Origin: Vanilla planifolia
Taxonomy: Eukaryota > Streptophyta > Magnoliopsida > Asparagales > Orchidaceae
Length of the DNA: 64,000 bases
Assembly (NCBI GenBank): GCA_023846275.1
Contig: JAIUJO010000148.1
Location: 2,501-66,500, forward strand
Direction: 5' to 3'
Part shown: positions 26,671 to 37,612 of the stretch, piece by piece
Layout: each line of letters begins with the position of its first letter
How positions within the stretch are numbered: position 1 is the first letter of the stretch
Notes under the pieces: generated by a model
What the model saw: only the letters and a program-made list of their open reading frames with translations
Told to the model about the DNA's origin: nothing
Databases searched by the model: none
Position numbers and translations under genes: made by a program

Positions 26671-27400
26671 AATTTATGGAATGTTAGAGGAATAAGGGAT
26701 AAGAAATCAAGGGGCTATTTGCTATGGATATTTAGATTACATAATGTCATAGTGGTTGTGCTTGTAGAGACTTGGGTGGATAATATCAATTGGTAGGATG
26801 CTAATTTGTTGGTTGGTAGAGACTATGAATTTGTTATGTAACCATTGGCTAGGTTGTCTAGAATCTTTGTGGTTCTTTGAATGAGTTGGGTGGATCTTTA
26901 TGTCATCAAACTTTTGCCTCAAGTGGTCACAGTGCAGGCAAGGGCTAGTGTTGTAAAAATGTGGAAGTGTTACATAGTGAATGCCTTCAAGGACATTGCT
27001 AATCATAGAGCTTTGTAGGATATCATGAGAGATGTGGCTAAGGGTGGAGGCCCAATGCTTGTTGCTTGGAATTTAATGTCATAGAATGAAAAAAGTGGGA
27101 ATGATCTTAAGCTAATGTTGCTTGGAAAGAGGTTTAAGTGTGGTCTTAGTGAGTAAGAATTTCTTGGGATTATGCAAGAGCTTAAGCTAATGAACATGAG
27201 AATTGTTGGTAATAGATATAAGTGGTGTAATGGGAAGGAGGGAAGCAAAATAACTTTTTAAAGATGGGACAAGGTGATGATGAATCTAGAAAGAATCTAG
27301 ATCTTTCCAAAAATTACTCTATCTCATTTATAACACATGGGATAAGATCATTGCCCATTACATATTGAGATGGGTGTGCATAAAGATAAGGGCCACTAAA
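26671..27400 (+). pseudogene. LINE endonuclease domain remnant
   Basis: N-terminal part of ORF2, homologous to exonuclease III-type endonucleases that nick the genomic target to prime reverse transcription. The first strand motif (N-V-R-G) and the catalytic glutamate context (E-T) are visible. The usual G-D-F-N motif has decayed to W-N-L-M near 27,066, and the final D-H pair survives at 27,346-27,351 but in a shifted frame. Stops sit where the family has tryptophan or glutamine, for example TAG at 27,016-27,018 (family consensus W) and TAG at 27,082-27,084 (consensus Q). It cannot encode an active enzyme. Confidence 0.85.
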
Positions 27401-27453
27401 AAATGAATCAATTTGGATGTGTATGACTTACTTTTTCCCAAACTGTTGGCATT

Positions 27454-27639
27454 GTGCAAAAGGTGTGGAATAGATTGCTTAGAAGAAATCTAGTGGAGGG
27501 CTTATCTATGAAATTCTATAGATCTTTAGATTCTTTGAGAAGGTGGAGCAAGACTAAAATGCAAAACATCATCAATAGGAATGGCCAACTAAAGTGGATA
27601 TTCAGGAGCTATAGCTTAAAAAGTCTTATGTGGGTCTAA
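27454..27639 (+). pseudogene. LINE ORF2 linker remnant
   Basis: A 61-residue open stretch, rich in K, R and W (KVWNRLLRRN near its start), that corresponds to the region between endonuclease and reverse transcriptase in plant LINEs, where the chain has a W-S-K-T-K type helix. It is open only by chance survival. It ends at a stop and is flanked by interrupted frames of the same element. Confidence 0.6.
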
Positions 27640-27984
27640 ATAAGCAGGAGCACGTTCAACTTGGGTATATTATTGTCTCTTTTCATAGGGTGGCTACACT
27701 TAAGGAGAGGTGGTGGTGGCAATGTGCCTAGGTTTAATGAGCTCAATTAGGTGACCAAAATATGTTAATCTTCTAGGCTATAATGACTTCTATGAGTAGG
27801 GACAATCATATTTCTTAATTGTAGGATGATATGACTATTTTTGTTAGCTTGGAAAATGAAATCAAGTGCTTATAGATGAGCCATTTTAGTAAGAAATGGT
27901 ACAATAATGATGTTTATTACCCTCTACATCACTTCGAGTCATACAGATGCATTAATAGGGAATAAGCAAATTTGTTTGTCATGT

Positions 27985-28960
27985 AGGTTACTAAGGAGGA
28001 GGTTAAATTTGTTGTCAAATCGATTAGTAAGAATAAGGTGCTTGGAATGGATAAAATCATCATAGAATTTGTTAATTGGTATTAGGCCATTACACATGGT
28101 GATTTTATTAAAGTTATGTTGTATTTTTTCATGATAGGCATATGCAAAAGTTTGGAAGGATACTCTTATTGTGTTGATTTCAATAGTGTGAGGTGTAGAT
28201 AGATTTGATTAGTTCAAGATGATAAGCTTTTGAAATGTTATTTAAAAATTGTGGCTATGATTTTGGTGGAAAGTTTGAAGAAAGTGTTACCATGGTTCTT
28301 TGCTAAGGTGCAAGGTTCATTTCTACTAGGAAGAACCATCTTTGACGACATTTCTATTGCCTAATAAAAGGCACCCTATATGTACTCACCAAAATATTAG
28401 GAGGGGTTTATGGCTATCAAGGTTGACATGGAGCAAGCCTATGATAAGGTGAGATGGCATTTTGTCATTGATATGATGTAAATCTTGGATTTTTCTTCTT
28501 TATGGTGTGAGTGAGTGGATGCTTGTATTTTGGCCTCATGGTTTGGCATTTTACAAAATTGAACCAAGCTTTTGTGGAGCAAGGCCACTTGAGGATTAAG
28601 GTAAGGGTGCCCCCTCTCACCCCAATTATTTAATGTAGCATTTGAATACCTATCAAGACTGGTTATGAAATAAGAAAACAATGTAATATTAGGATTTTAT
28701 TATGGGATGGCTTTTCAGATTATTCACATTTGATATATATTGATGATGTAATATTGTATGCATCTACCATATGTGTTGCTACTAAGACTTTTAAATAGAT
28801 TATGGAAGATTATGGTAAGCACTTTGGTCAGAAAGTGAGCTTAGGAAAATATAAAGTCTTATTCAATAGGGGTATGTCGAGTAAAAGAAGAATTATGGTG
28901 GCTGGGAAAGCTCACATGACCCAAGTGAAGAACCTCAACTAATTGGGAGTTCCTAGTTCA
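27985..28960 (+). pseudogene. LINE reverse transcriptase domain remnant
   Basis: Reverse transcriptase blocks appear in family order. The fingers block is E-E-V...N-K-V-L-G-M-D (27,995-28,055; consensus N-K-A-P-G-P-D). Next comes Q-G-S-F-L-L-G-R-T-I (28,309-28,345). Motif A with its catalytic aspartate is I-K-V-D-M-E-Q-A-Y-D-K-V (28,417-28,452). Motif B is G-L-R-stop-G-C-P-L-S-P (28,593-28,623), where TAA at 28,602-28,604 replaces the consensus glutamine. Motif C is Y-I-D-D (28,736-28,747), the catalytic aspartate pair. Y-I-D-D differs from the more usual F/Y-A-D-D of LINEs. Several stops and shifts inactivate it. Confidence 0.9.
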
Positions 28961-29222
28961 ACAAATCTATTGTTAAAGAAGAGCTTAGCTTTATCATATA
29001 GAAAGTGGAAGTGCAAGTTGCAAGATGGAGAATTTAACCACTTTCATTAATAGATAGGATTTCTATGATCAATTTTGTACTAATAGCCATTCCTAAGTTT
29101 TATTGAAGCCATAATGTAGTGCAAAGAGATTAATAAATAAACTGGGAAAACTATTTAGAAACTACATGTGATGTGGTGCAGGTGATAGTCATGTAATACA
29201 TTATGTAGATAGCATAAGTGTT

Positions 29223-29500
29223 GTGCTACCAAAAGTGGAGGGAGGTTTAGGCATCAATGATTTCATCATTTGTCAAAGTGCCTTGACTATGAAGCAATGC
29301 AAAAGAATTTTGGCAAGAGAGGATTGCATTTGGGTCAATGTGATGAAAAGAAAATACCTCCTGGGAGAGATGAATGTGGGTATCTTTAAGGGAGCCTCAC
29401 AACTTTATAGGATTATTCATAATGTAATGTCTTGGTTGCCTTTAGCATTGTTTGGAGGATTAGTGATGGTACTAATGTGTGATTCACTAAAGACAATTGT
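29223..29500 (+). pseudogene. LINE C-terminal block remnant
   Basis: An open stretch beginning M-L-P-K-V-E-G-G-L-G-I-N-D matches the post-RT block of plant LINEs (consensus P-K-x-x-G-G-L-G-x-R-D), followed by W-V-N-V-M-K-R-K-Y-L (consensus W...K-A-K-Y). A one-frame shift then brings in W-R-I-S-D-G-T-N-V near 29,449-29,475, the next conserved block. After about 29,500 similarity is lost, so the terminal zinc-binding region is missing. Confidence 0.85.
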
Positions 29501-29589
29501 CTTGGAGGATTTCAGATTTATTCTCTCTCTGGTTATTTATCTCCCATAACTTTTATCATTTTTCTCTAAAATTTTTCTTCTTTTATTTA

Positions 29590-29781
<192 letters not shown>

Positions 29782-29826
29782 CTACATTCACTTTATTTAA
29801 CAACAATTCTAATTTTCTATTTCTTT

Positions 29827-29865
29827 ATATCTCTCTCTTTCTCTCTCTATCTCTCTCTCCCTCCT
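29827..29865. repeat. Imperfect (CT)n microsatellite
   Basis: A short run of TCTCTCTTTCTCTC type just right of the TA tract and before the AT-rich transition. It resembles, in miniature, the pyrimidine-rich sequence of the macrosatellite further right. Confidence 0.85.
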
Positions 29866-31239
29866 TTTTAGACATTCATTATTTCTTAATCTTCAATATC
29901 ACATTTGATAGGAGAATGAAGGAATAGAACACGAAACACGATATAAAGAGTAAGAAGAATAATTGGATTAATAAATTAAAACTATTTAAATAAAGAATAA
30001 AATATTTTAATTACTACTATATTTAAGTTTAAAAATCCTTAATTACTTTTTAATTATTTTAAAATAAATCTAAAGTTAAGGAAAACAAAAAAAATAAATT
30101 GTATTTACTATTATAATAAATATTAGCTATAAAATGAAATAGATTTAACAAAGTTATATAGAATAAAATAATTAAAATATATTATTAAAATTAGATTTTT
30201 CATCTTTTTATTAATATGAATAATAAATTCTATTACATCATTTATAATTAAAATATATTATTGCTTAATTAATGTATTTTATTAATAAGAATTGTTTTGT
30301 TAATTTCTTAACACAAAAAATATAATAATAAAAATAATTATTATATTATGAATATATGAAAAATAAGGCTATTAATGAAGTTAGTAAGAATAATTGTTAG
30401 AATCATAAATAATGATAATAATAATAATAACAATAACAATAACAAAAATAATAACAGTTATAATAGTACTAATAATACTATTAATTTAAGGAAAGTTTAT
30501 ATTAATTCTTTTTAAGTGGTGATATTATTTTTTTCTTTTTTGCATTTTCTTCTTATTCATAATCCCTTTCTTCATGTTCCTTTTATTCTTTTACTTATTT
30601 TCAAATGTTTTTTTTTCAAAATTTTATATTTCATTTATTGCTATATTTCTTTTTATTATTCTCTAGTTTTAGTTTATTTTTGTGATTAAATTTTCTTATT
30701 TTTCTTGTCAGTCATCTTTTTGTTATTACTTAACTTCATATTTCTCAATCAAATTAGCATTAACAAGAATATGTAATATAAATGGGAAAAAATTCCTATT
30801 TATTGTTTTGACCATTTTTAAAACGACATAAATTATAAATATGGTTTTTTGTTTTACAATTAATAACATTGATTTTTCAAATTTTAGACTCAGTTAGTAA
30901 TTGCTAAGACTATCATAATAGTAAGATATAAAATTAATACTTTTCAATTCATTGCTTCTTCATTTTTGTGAAATAATTCATTTTAAAAATTAAAGAGTGA
31001 TGAACTAAAGGTTTGTATTTGTCTTTTTCTTGTTATCCTTACTATAAACTTATTTATTTTAGTTATTCTAATTTAATAATTGATAAATTTTTTTTGTTCT
31101 TCATTTTATTTTTAAGAATACATTTTCATATTTAAAATATTTAGTTACAAAAGTTTTCATATATAAAATAATTTTCATTATATTCTTGGAAATTTAAAAA
31201 AAATTTCTTCTTAAAATAATTTTTGTATCATAACAAGAA
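29866..31239. other. AT-rich transition, possibly outermost macrosatellite remains
   Basis: Extremely AT-rich, with no open frame of interest. It includes an AAT/AAC-type microsatellite at about 30,411-30,456. It precedes the first part that aligns with the macrosatellite (from about 31,240) and may be a still older copy, but alignment by eye is not convincing. Confidence 0.5.
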
Positions 31240-34200
31240 AGATAATAATAATAATAATTGTTACATTAAAAATAATTTGTTGTATGTGCAAGAATATTAG
31301 AGTTATATCTAACATCAGACTAACATCTTCACACATAAACGATGGTTAGTGCTATTGCTATCAGTTATGGTCAATAATATCATTGACAGGTGCTCCTAAC
31401 TCTAATTCATAAAGTATTATTGACTAGAAATAATTATTATTAACAATATGTAATAACTAAGAATTATTTACATAAATAAGTAATAATTATTTCATTACAA
31501 AAAGATGTTGAATTTAAATATTAATTATGCTAACGAATGTTATGTTATGAGTGAACAAATAATAGTAACTAAATTAAGTTATTGTTAAATAGTTTGATTA
31601 ATTAATTAGAATTATTCTTAACCTAATTAGCTTTTTTTTCAAATAAGGAGTTGAAAGGGTAAGAATAATAATTATGAGAACTAAAATACAATTGTTATTA
31701 ATAGTTATTATAATTATTAAGTAAAACTCATATAATTGATATTCTTATTAAAAATTATTATCTTCTTAAAGAATAATTAAAATTAAAAAACATTAAATAA
31801 TTGTTATTAGTAATTTTTTTACTTTTTCTTCTCATAATAAAATTTCCTTATAAGACAATTAAAAGATTTTTCTTATTCGTCCATTATTTTTATCTCTCCT
31901 ACATTATTTCCTCTTTCATTATATCTACGTCCCTTTATTTAACACTTTTCTCTCATTCTTACTATTTGATTGTCAAAGAATAGTTGTACCTTTCTCTATC
32001 TCATTTTTTATAATAGTCTTTATCTTCTATTTCATATAGTTCTCTCTTTCTTTATCTCTTCTCTGTCATTCACTTGTTTCTTTTTCTATTTCTTCTCTCT
32101 CTCTTCGTTGCCTCTGTATCATTCAATGTATGTATCTCTTTTTAAAATTATCCCTTTCCTTTGTTCTCTCCCTCTTCCTCTTTTTCTCACTTAATTTTCT
32201 ATTTGCCTCCCTCTTTATTTTGTTTCTCCTTCCCTCTCTAACAAGCAATCTCTATCAATGTGTTACTTTGTCTCTATGACTCTTTAATCTTTCTCACATA
32301 ACTATATTTTTTTGTCTCTCTTTATTTATTTCTCCATCATTATCTCACTATCCCTCTACCTTCTCTGATAGTATTTTTACATTTCTTCCTTTTACTCTTA
32401 CTCAAACTTCTTTTTTTCACTCTATCATCATCTCTATGTTATTTTTTTACCATAGCTATGACTTTCTCATCTCACCCTTTTTTATCTTTCTTAGGGACCT
32501 TCATTTGCTTATATTGTCTCTGTGTTCTCTACTCCGCATTGCTTCATTTCCCCACCCTCTTCTCCCTTCCTATGCTTCTTAAATCATTTTCAATCTTTCC
32601 CTTTACTTGTGTCTTTCAACTAGTCAATCCGATACTTTTTTTTATCTCATTACTCTCTCTACCAACCATTTTAACTTTCATATTATTTTTGTTTCTATTT
32701 TTTGTTCTCTCTTGTCTTACCCCTCTTTCTTTATTTCTCTCATCTCACTCTAATCCTTTGTTGCCAACTTTTTGTATCTTACATTCTCACTATTTAGTTC
32801 TATCTTTTGAGTCTATAATCTTTTCACTTTATTATCCATTTTCCACCCTTTATTTCAATAAATCTCATTTCCTTTTTTTAACTTACATCCTCTAATTGTT
32901 TCTCTAACTATGATTTGTTTCTTTATCTATCTTCTCACGCAGAATTGTGTAATAATATGTCTCTATCTATCTTATTTAATAATAAAAAGTATTTACTTCA
33001 TGATAATAATTATTATAAATTATTATTTGTTTCTTATAGTATTGTTAATTTTGTTTACAAGCAGATCTTATTCTCATAATTTATTATTTCTTAACATTTT
33101 CTTTGTCACCACCAACCTCAACATCTTAATCTCTTATTCTTCACCTTTCTCTATTGCATCCTTATTCCCTACCTTTCTCTTTTTTAGGTACTCTCCTTCT
33201 CTATCACTTTTCTCAACCTATCAAGGATCTTTCTCATCCTAATTCTCTATTCCTTTATCAATCTTAGGTCACCATAGTCTTCTATTGTATCTTTCATTTA
33301 CCATTAATAAAAATTCTCACTCTTCCATCATTTTGTTGCCTCTATTTCTCCTCTTCTAAATCATTTTCCCTCTGAGTTTTTGTCTTTTTTCCTTTCTATT
33401 TTTATCTCCTTATTCTCCTCCATCTATCTCCTTGTCTATATTTTATCTCTTCTTTTATCTCTATATATTTTATCGGTCTCTCTCACTTTCTCTCCCTTTT
33501 ATCTATTTATCTTTCTTACCTTTATATTCTCAATTGTGTATCAATTACTTTGATTATCTCTTTTATGTATCTTTTCTTTTATCTCGCTTCTCGTTCTTCT
33601 CTCCATCATCTATCTCTCATTTCTCATTCATTGTCTTTCTTTTTTTTGGCTTCTCTAAGTTTTTTGACTTTCTTTTTACACATTCTTTCTTTCTCTTTTT
33701 AAGTTATTTTAACTTCATAACAATGTATCGTACTCTCAACATTGCTCTAGGGATTTTTATGTCTCAATCAATATGTCACTCTTTATTGCATTCGGTCATA
33801 GTCTCTATCTCCTTTTACCATTAATTATCTCTCTTTTTTGGCTATTACCTCTCCTTCCCATTTTCTTCTACATATTTTTGTCCCATATTACTTTTTTTCA
33901 TCTCTTATTATTTATTTTTGCATAGCTCTTTCTATCTTTATCTCTATCTCTTATGCTATATTCTATACTTTACCTTTTCTTATTTATTTATTGCCAACTT
34001 TTCACCTTTTTTCCCTTATGTTAGTCTTATTCTTCATCATTGCCTTGCTTTCTCTTGATGATTCAACTCTCCCTCACCTCCTCATCTTTTTCTCCGTTAT
34101 CTTAATCTCATTTCATTTATTAATTCTATCTTATTTTGCTATATCTTTGTGCATTCTCTCTAAGTTTATCCTTCCTTTTCTTTTCTCTTTGATAACATTG

Positions 34201-34797
34201 ATCTCAGTCCAACTTTTTGTTGCTATTCATCTCTCTTCATCTTTTCATCAACCATTATTCTATCTCCTTCTCAAAACCCTATCACTCCCTCTTAGTTATT
34301 TCCTTTATTATCATTCTTTTGTGTCCAATTATTTCTTCTCACTTACTCTATTTCCTCTTTCTCAACCCTTATATCTCTTATGCTCTCTTTTGCCTCTCTT
34401 TCTTCTTGTCTCTACTTTTTTGTCTCACTTTATCTATCTTTATGCCCCTTTTTATTTCTCTTTCTTATTATTCCTCTATCCCTCTTTGTCTCTTCTCTCT
34501 TTCACTCAATTTTCATCACATTATCTTGCATTTTTTTCACACTTTATACCCTTTCTTTTATTTATCTCACATCTCAATTTCATTATCTTCTCTCTCTTAT
34601 CCATCTTGCTTCATCAATTATTTTTTCTCTCACTTATCTCTATGCCTAACATTCTTATACAATTATTATCACTTCTTGTCTCCATCTCATGGTGTCTACT
34701 TTCCTATTAAGAATCGAGTTTTAACTCATTTTTTACTTTATCTCATATCTTTAAGTGCCTGCTTTCCTACAAATAAGAGGAAGAGCCACTATAAATA
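31240..34797 (+). repeat. Decayed macrosatellite copy A
   Basis: Aligns in order with the array unit: 'gcaagaatattagagttat' (31,288) matches 'gtaagaatattagagttat' of the unit (40,445); 'ttatggtcaataatat' (31,366) matches 40,514; 'ttgaatttaaatattaattatgctaa' (31,508) matches 40,652. The AT part then gives way at about 31,850 to pyrimidine-rich sequence, where 'cctctgagtttttgtc' (33,369) matches 'cctttgagattttgtc' of the unit (42,720). It differs from the array at roughly a quarter or more of sites with many indels. The AT part passes to copy B at about 34,798. Open frames in the pyrimidine part are not conserved. Confidence 0.75.
32967..33060. repeat. AT island within the pyrimidine-rich part of copy A
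   Basis: About 95 bases of AAT/ATT-rich DNA interrupt the pyrimidine-rich sequence. A similar island lies at the corresponding place in copy B (37,500-37,612) but is missing from the 3.9 kb array units (around 42,430), which makes it a marker that separates the old copies from the array type. Confidence 0.55.
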
Positions 34798-36446
34798 GTA
34801 TTTAATATTATCATAAATATTATTTATAAATTCAAATAGATATAAAAAAATTTATTTAAAGTAGAATAATTAAATTATAAGGTAACAAAATAATTATATT
34901 AATTTAAAAATTTATTAGTCTTAAATTATAATTGATAAAAATTAGATCACTAACATAAAACGTTACTACCTTTATGTTTTTTATTTTATATTTATAATGC
35001 AATCTTATTCTCTGTTTCTTAATTTTTATTAGATTAGTTTTTTTTTAAAATTTACAAAAAAAAAATTAACAAAGTATGCTTTTAGATATCTTATGATTAT
35101 ATGCTCACAATAAAATTATTTATTGCTATTATCAAAATTTAATAATCAACAAACTTTTTTTTGTTTGTCTCATTAATTTTAAGAAAAAATTTGAATAAAA
35201 GATGAAAGACTAAATTATAAGATATATCATGAATATATTGATTATTTATATATCTTCGAAATGAAAATAAAAATTCTTAAAAAATTGTTTTACCATAACA
35301 TATCTACAATAATGTAATTATTGATATGAAATACTATTAATTATTCATATAAAATGATTATAGATATAATTAGCATATGAATAACATATCTATACATAGT
35401 TGATGGTCATGAAATTTTTATTCGTGTTCAATAGTACTAGAAAAATTATTCTTGCCTCTAATTTTTAAACTATTATTCACTATAATTACTTATTATTGAT
35501 AATAACAATAATAATTTTGAATTAGTTATAAATATATCTGGAACGATAATTTAAGAATGAAAAAAGTATTAAATTTAAATATTAATTTTACTAAGAAATA
35601 TTTCATTATTTGTTATAAATTAATAATAATTTTATTAACTAACTATTTAATTTTATGAATAGTTAATTTGAATTTTTACTAAAAAATTAACAAAAATTTC
35701 TAATAGGAAGAATGAAAAGAGAGGAAAAATAATTATAAGAATAAACATTGTAGTAATTCGTTATTAGTAAAAAACATTTTAAAGAAGTTTAATGGGAGCT
35801 AATAATTATTACAATTATTTAGAAAAATTTATACAGTGGTTATTTTTATTAAAACAATTAAGATTTGTATGTACAAGAATAAATGATAATTTCGAAGAAT
35901 TTTGATTAATTATTATTAAAAAATATTTTTTTATATTTTCTTGTCACAAAACAATTGACTTATAGAATTAGTAATTTATTCTTTATTTTTTTCTTTTCAT
36001 AGTCTTTATTTGACTTTATTCTCTATTTCTCTCTTTATTTATGTCCCTTTATCCACCACTTTTACACTCATTATTAACTTTTGTCTCTCACAAAACATTT
36101 GTGCCTCTTTTTGTCGCATTCAATTTTGTTGTCCATTATTGAGTTTTTGGAAATTTTCTCTCTTCTTCCTATTCTTCATCTACTTGTTAGGACTTTCTCT
36201 ATTTCTTCTCTTAGTTTTTTTGGTCATTCTATCATTTGTTGTGTGCCTCTTTTTAAAACTCTCTTTTAGTTTCTTCTTCTCTATCTTCCTATGTCTTTAT
36301 ATTTTAATCTTCAAATTATCTCCATCTTTATCTTGTTTCTCCCTCCTCTCAAAATAAAAAGCTCAATTAATGACTCTCTTTCTTTTTACTATTCATCAAT
36401 CTCTCTCACCTTGTTATCTCTTCACATTTCTCAAGCAACATATAAT

Positions 36447-36451
36447 AAACT

Positions 36452-36488
<37 letters not shown>
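36447..36488. repeat. (CT)n microsatellite in copy B
   Basis: A nearly pure run of about 40 bases of CT within the pyrimidine-rich part of copy B. It is absent from the array units and therefore a local expansion. Confidence 0.95.
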
Positions 36489-36490
<2 letters not shown>

Positions 36491-37499
36491 TTGTCTCACC
36501 TTCTCTTATTTGTGACCATTTTCTCTCTTCTCATATCTCGTTTATTATCTAATTCTTACTATCTCTTGCTCTTTTTTGAGCTATTTCTTCTCTGTACAAC
36601 TTTGTACTCTTTCTATTACACTTTCTCTACCTTCTTCATCTTTATCATCCATAATCTGTTCTCCCAATCTCTACTTATCTCACTATTTTCTCTATCATGA
36701 TAGTCATCACTTTTTTAGTTCCCTTACTTTGATTTCTTTCCTTATTTTTTGTATGACTTGTCTCTTTATGTTTTCACTCTGTCTATTTGATACACACTCT
36801 ATCATATAATGAATTTTTTAATCTCTCTTTCTCTCTCTAGTATTGTCCAACTCTACAATTTCCCTTTCTAACTCTCACTCTAATACATCTTTACTTTATT
36901 ATCACTCACTCTTCTTTTTTTCAATCTATGATGGCTCTCACTTATTAATCATAACAACTATGTATTTCTCTTCTCACTCTTCTTTATCTTGGTCTATGTC
37001 TTTCTTTTGCTATTATTGCCCCCTTATTCATTGCTTCCCTCCACCTTATCTCCCTCTTGCTCTTCTCCATCACTACAACTTCCTATATCTCTCTTTTAAC
37101 CTTCCCTCCATTCCAATCTCCCTCCTTTCCTTTTATCTGTGTGTTTCACATTGTAATTCCTTTACTCAATTTATCTCTTTTCTCTTTCTGTTGCAAGCAC
37201 TATTTCTCACATTGTCTCACTTTCTATGTTATCTTCTATCTCTTCTCTTACCTCTCTTTCCACTCTACTTTCTTCACTCTAATTCACACTCCTCACTTTT
37301 TGATCAATTGATTTCTGGCTCTTCCATAGAATTCTTTCATTCTACTTCTTTCCTTCTTTATTTTGTTTTTCCCTCTTTATCTCTATAAATCCCACTTCTT
37401 TCTTTAACTTGTATTTTCTTTTGTCTATTTCCTTATGAATTGCTTCTTTATCTCTATCTTCTCCATCTAAATCGATCCCAAAATTTATCTCTTTCTTTC

Positions 37500-37612
37500 T
37501 TATTTAAAAATCAATATTTATTACAAAATAGTACTTTCTATTAATAATATTATTTTATAATAATTTAAATTATATTTATTACATGATCTGATAGCTATTA
37601 CTTTTTATAACT
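37500..37612. repeat. AT island within the pyrimidine-rich part of copy B
   Basis: About 110 bases of TTA/AAT-rich DNA flanked by pyrimidine-rich sequence on both sides. It is the counterpart of 32,967-33,060 in copy A and has no counterpart in the array units. Confidence 0.55.

Larger units (their letters stand above)
26671..29550 (+). mobile_element. Degenerate plant L1-type LINE (ORF2 remnant)
   Basis: An inactive non-LTR retrotransposon, about 2.9 kb, on the + strand. The order of blocks is that of plant LINE ORF2: apurinic endonuclease (LWNVRG at 26,673; V-E-T-W near 26,767; D-H-C-P-L at 27,346-27,360), linker, reverse transcriptase (about 27,985-28,950) and the C-terminal plant LINE block (P-K-V-E-G-G-L-G near 29,230; W-R-I-S-D-G near 29,449). 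ORF1 and the 5' UTR are absent, and the sequence stops before the usual C-terminal end and poly(A), so it is truncated at both ends. Many in-frame stops and frame shifts interrupt it. No target-site duplication can be found because the two flanks are different DNA (satellite on the left, microsatellite on the right). Confidence 0.93.

Noticed and set aside
26737-28681. Open frames on the - strand across the LINE
   Set aside because: They are opposite-strand shadows of ORF2 remains that read clearly on the + strand.
30340-30400. A 15-base match in reverse orientation ('gaaaaataaggctatt') to the macrosatellite AT part, suggesting an inverted outlying copy
   Set aside because: Flanking bases do not continue the alignment, and such AT-rich DNA gives matches of this length easily.
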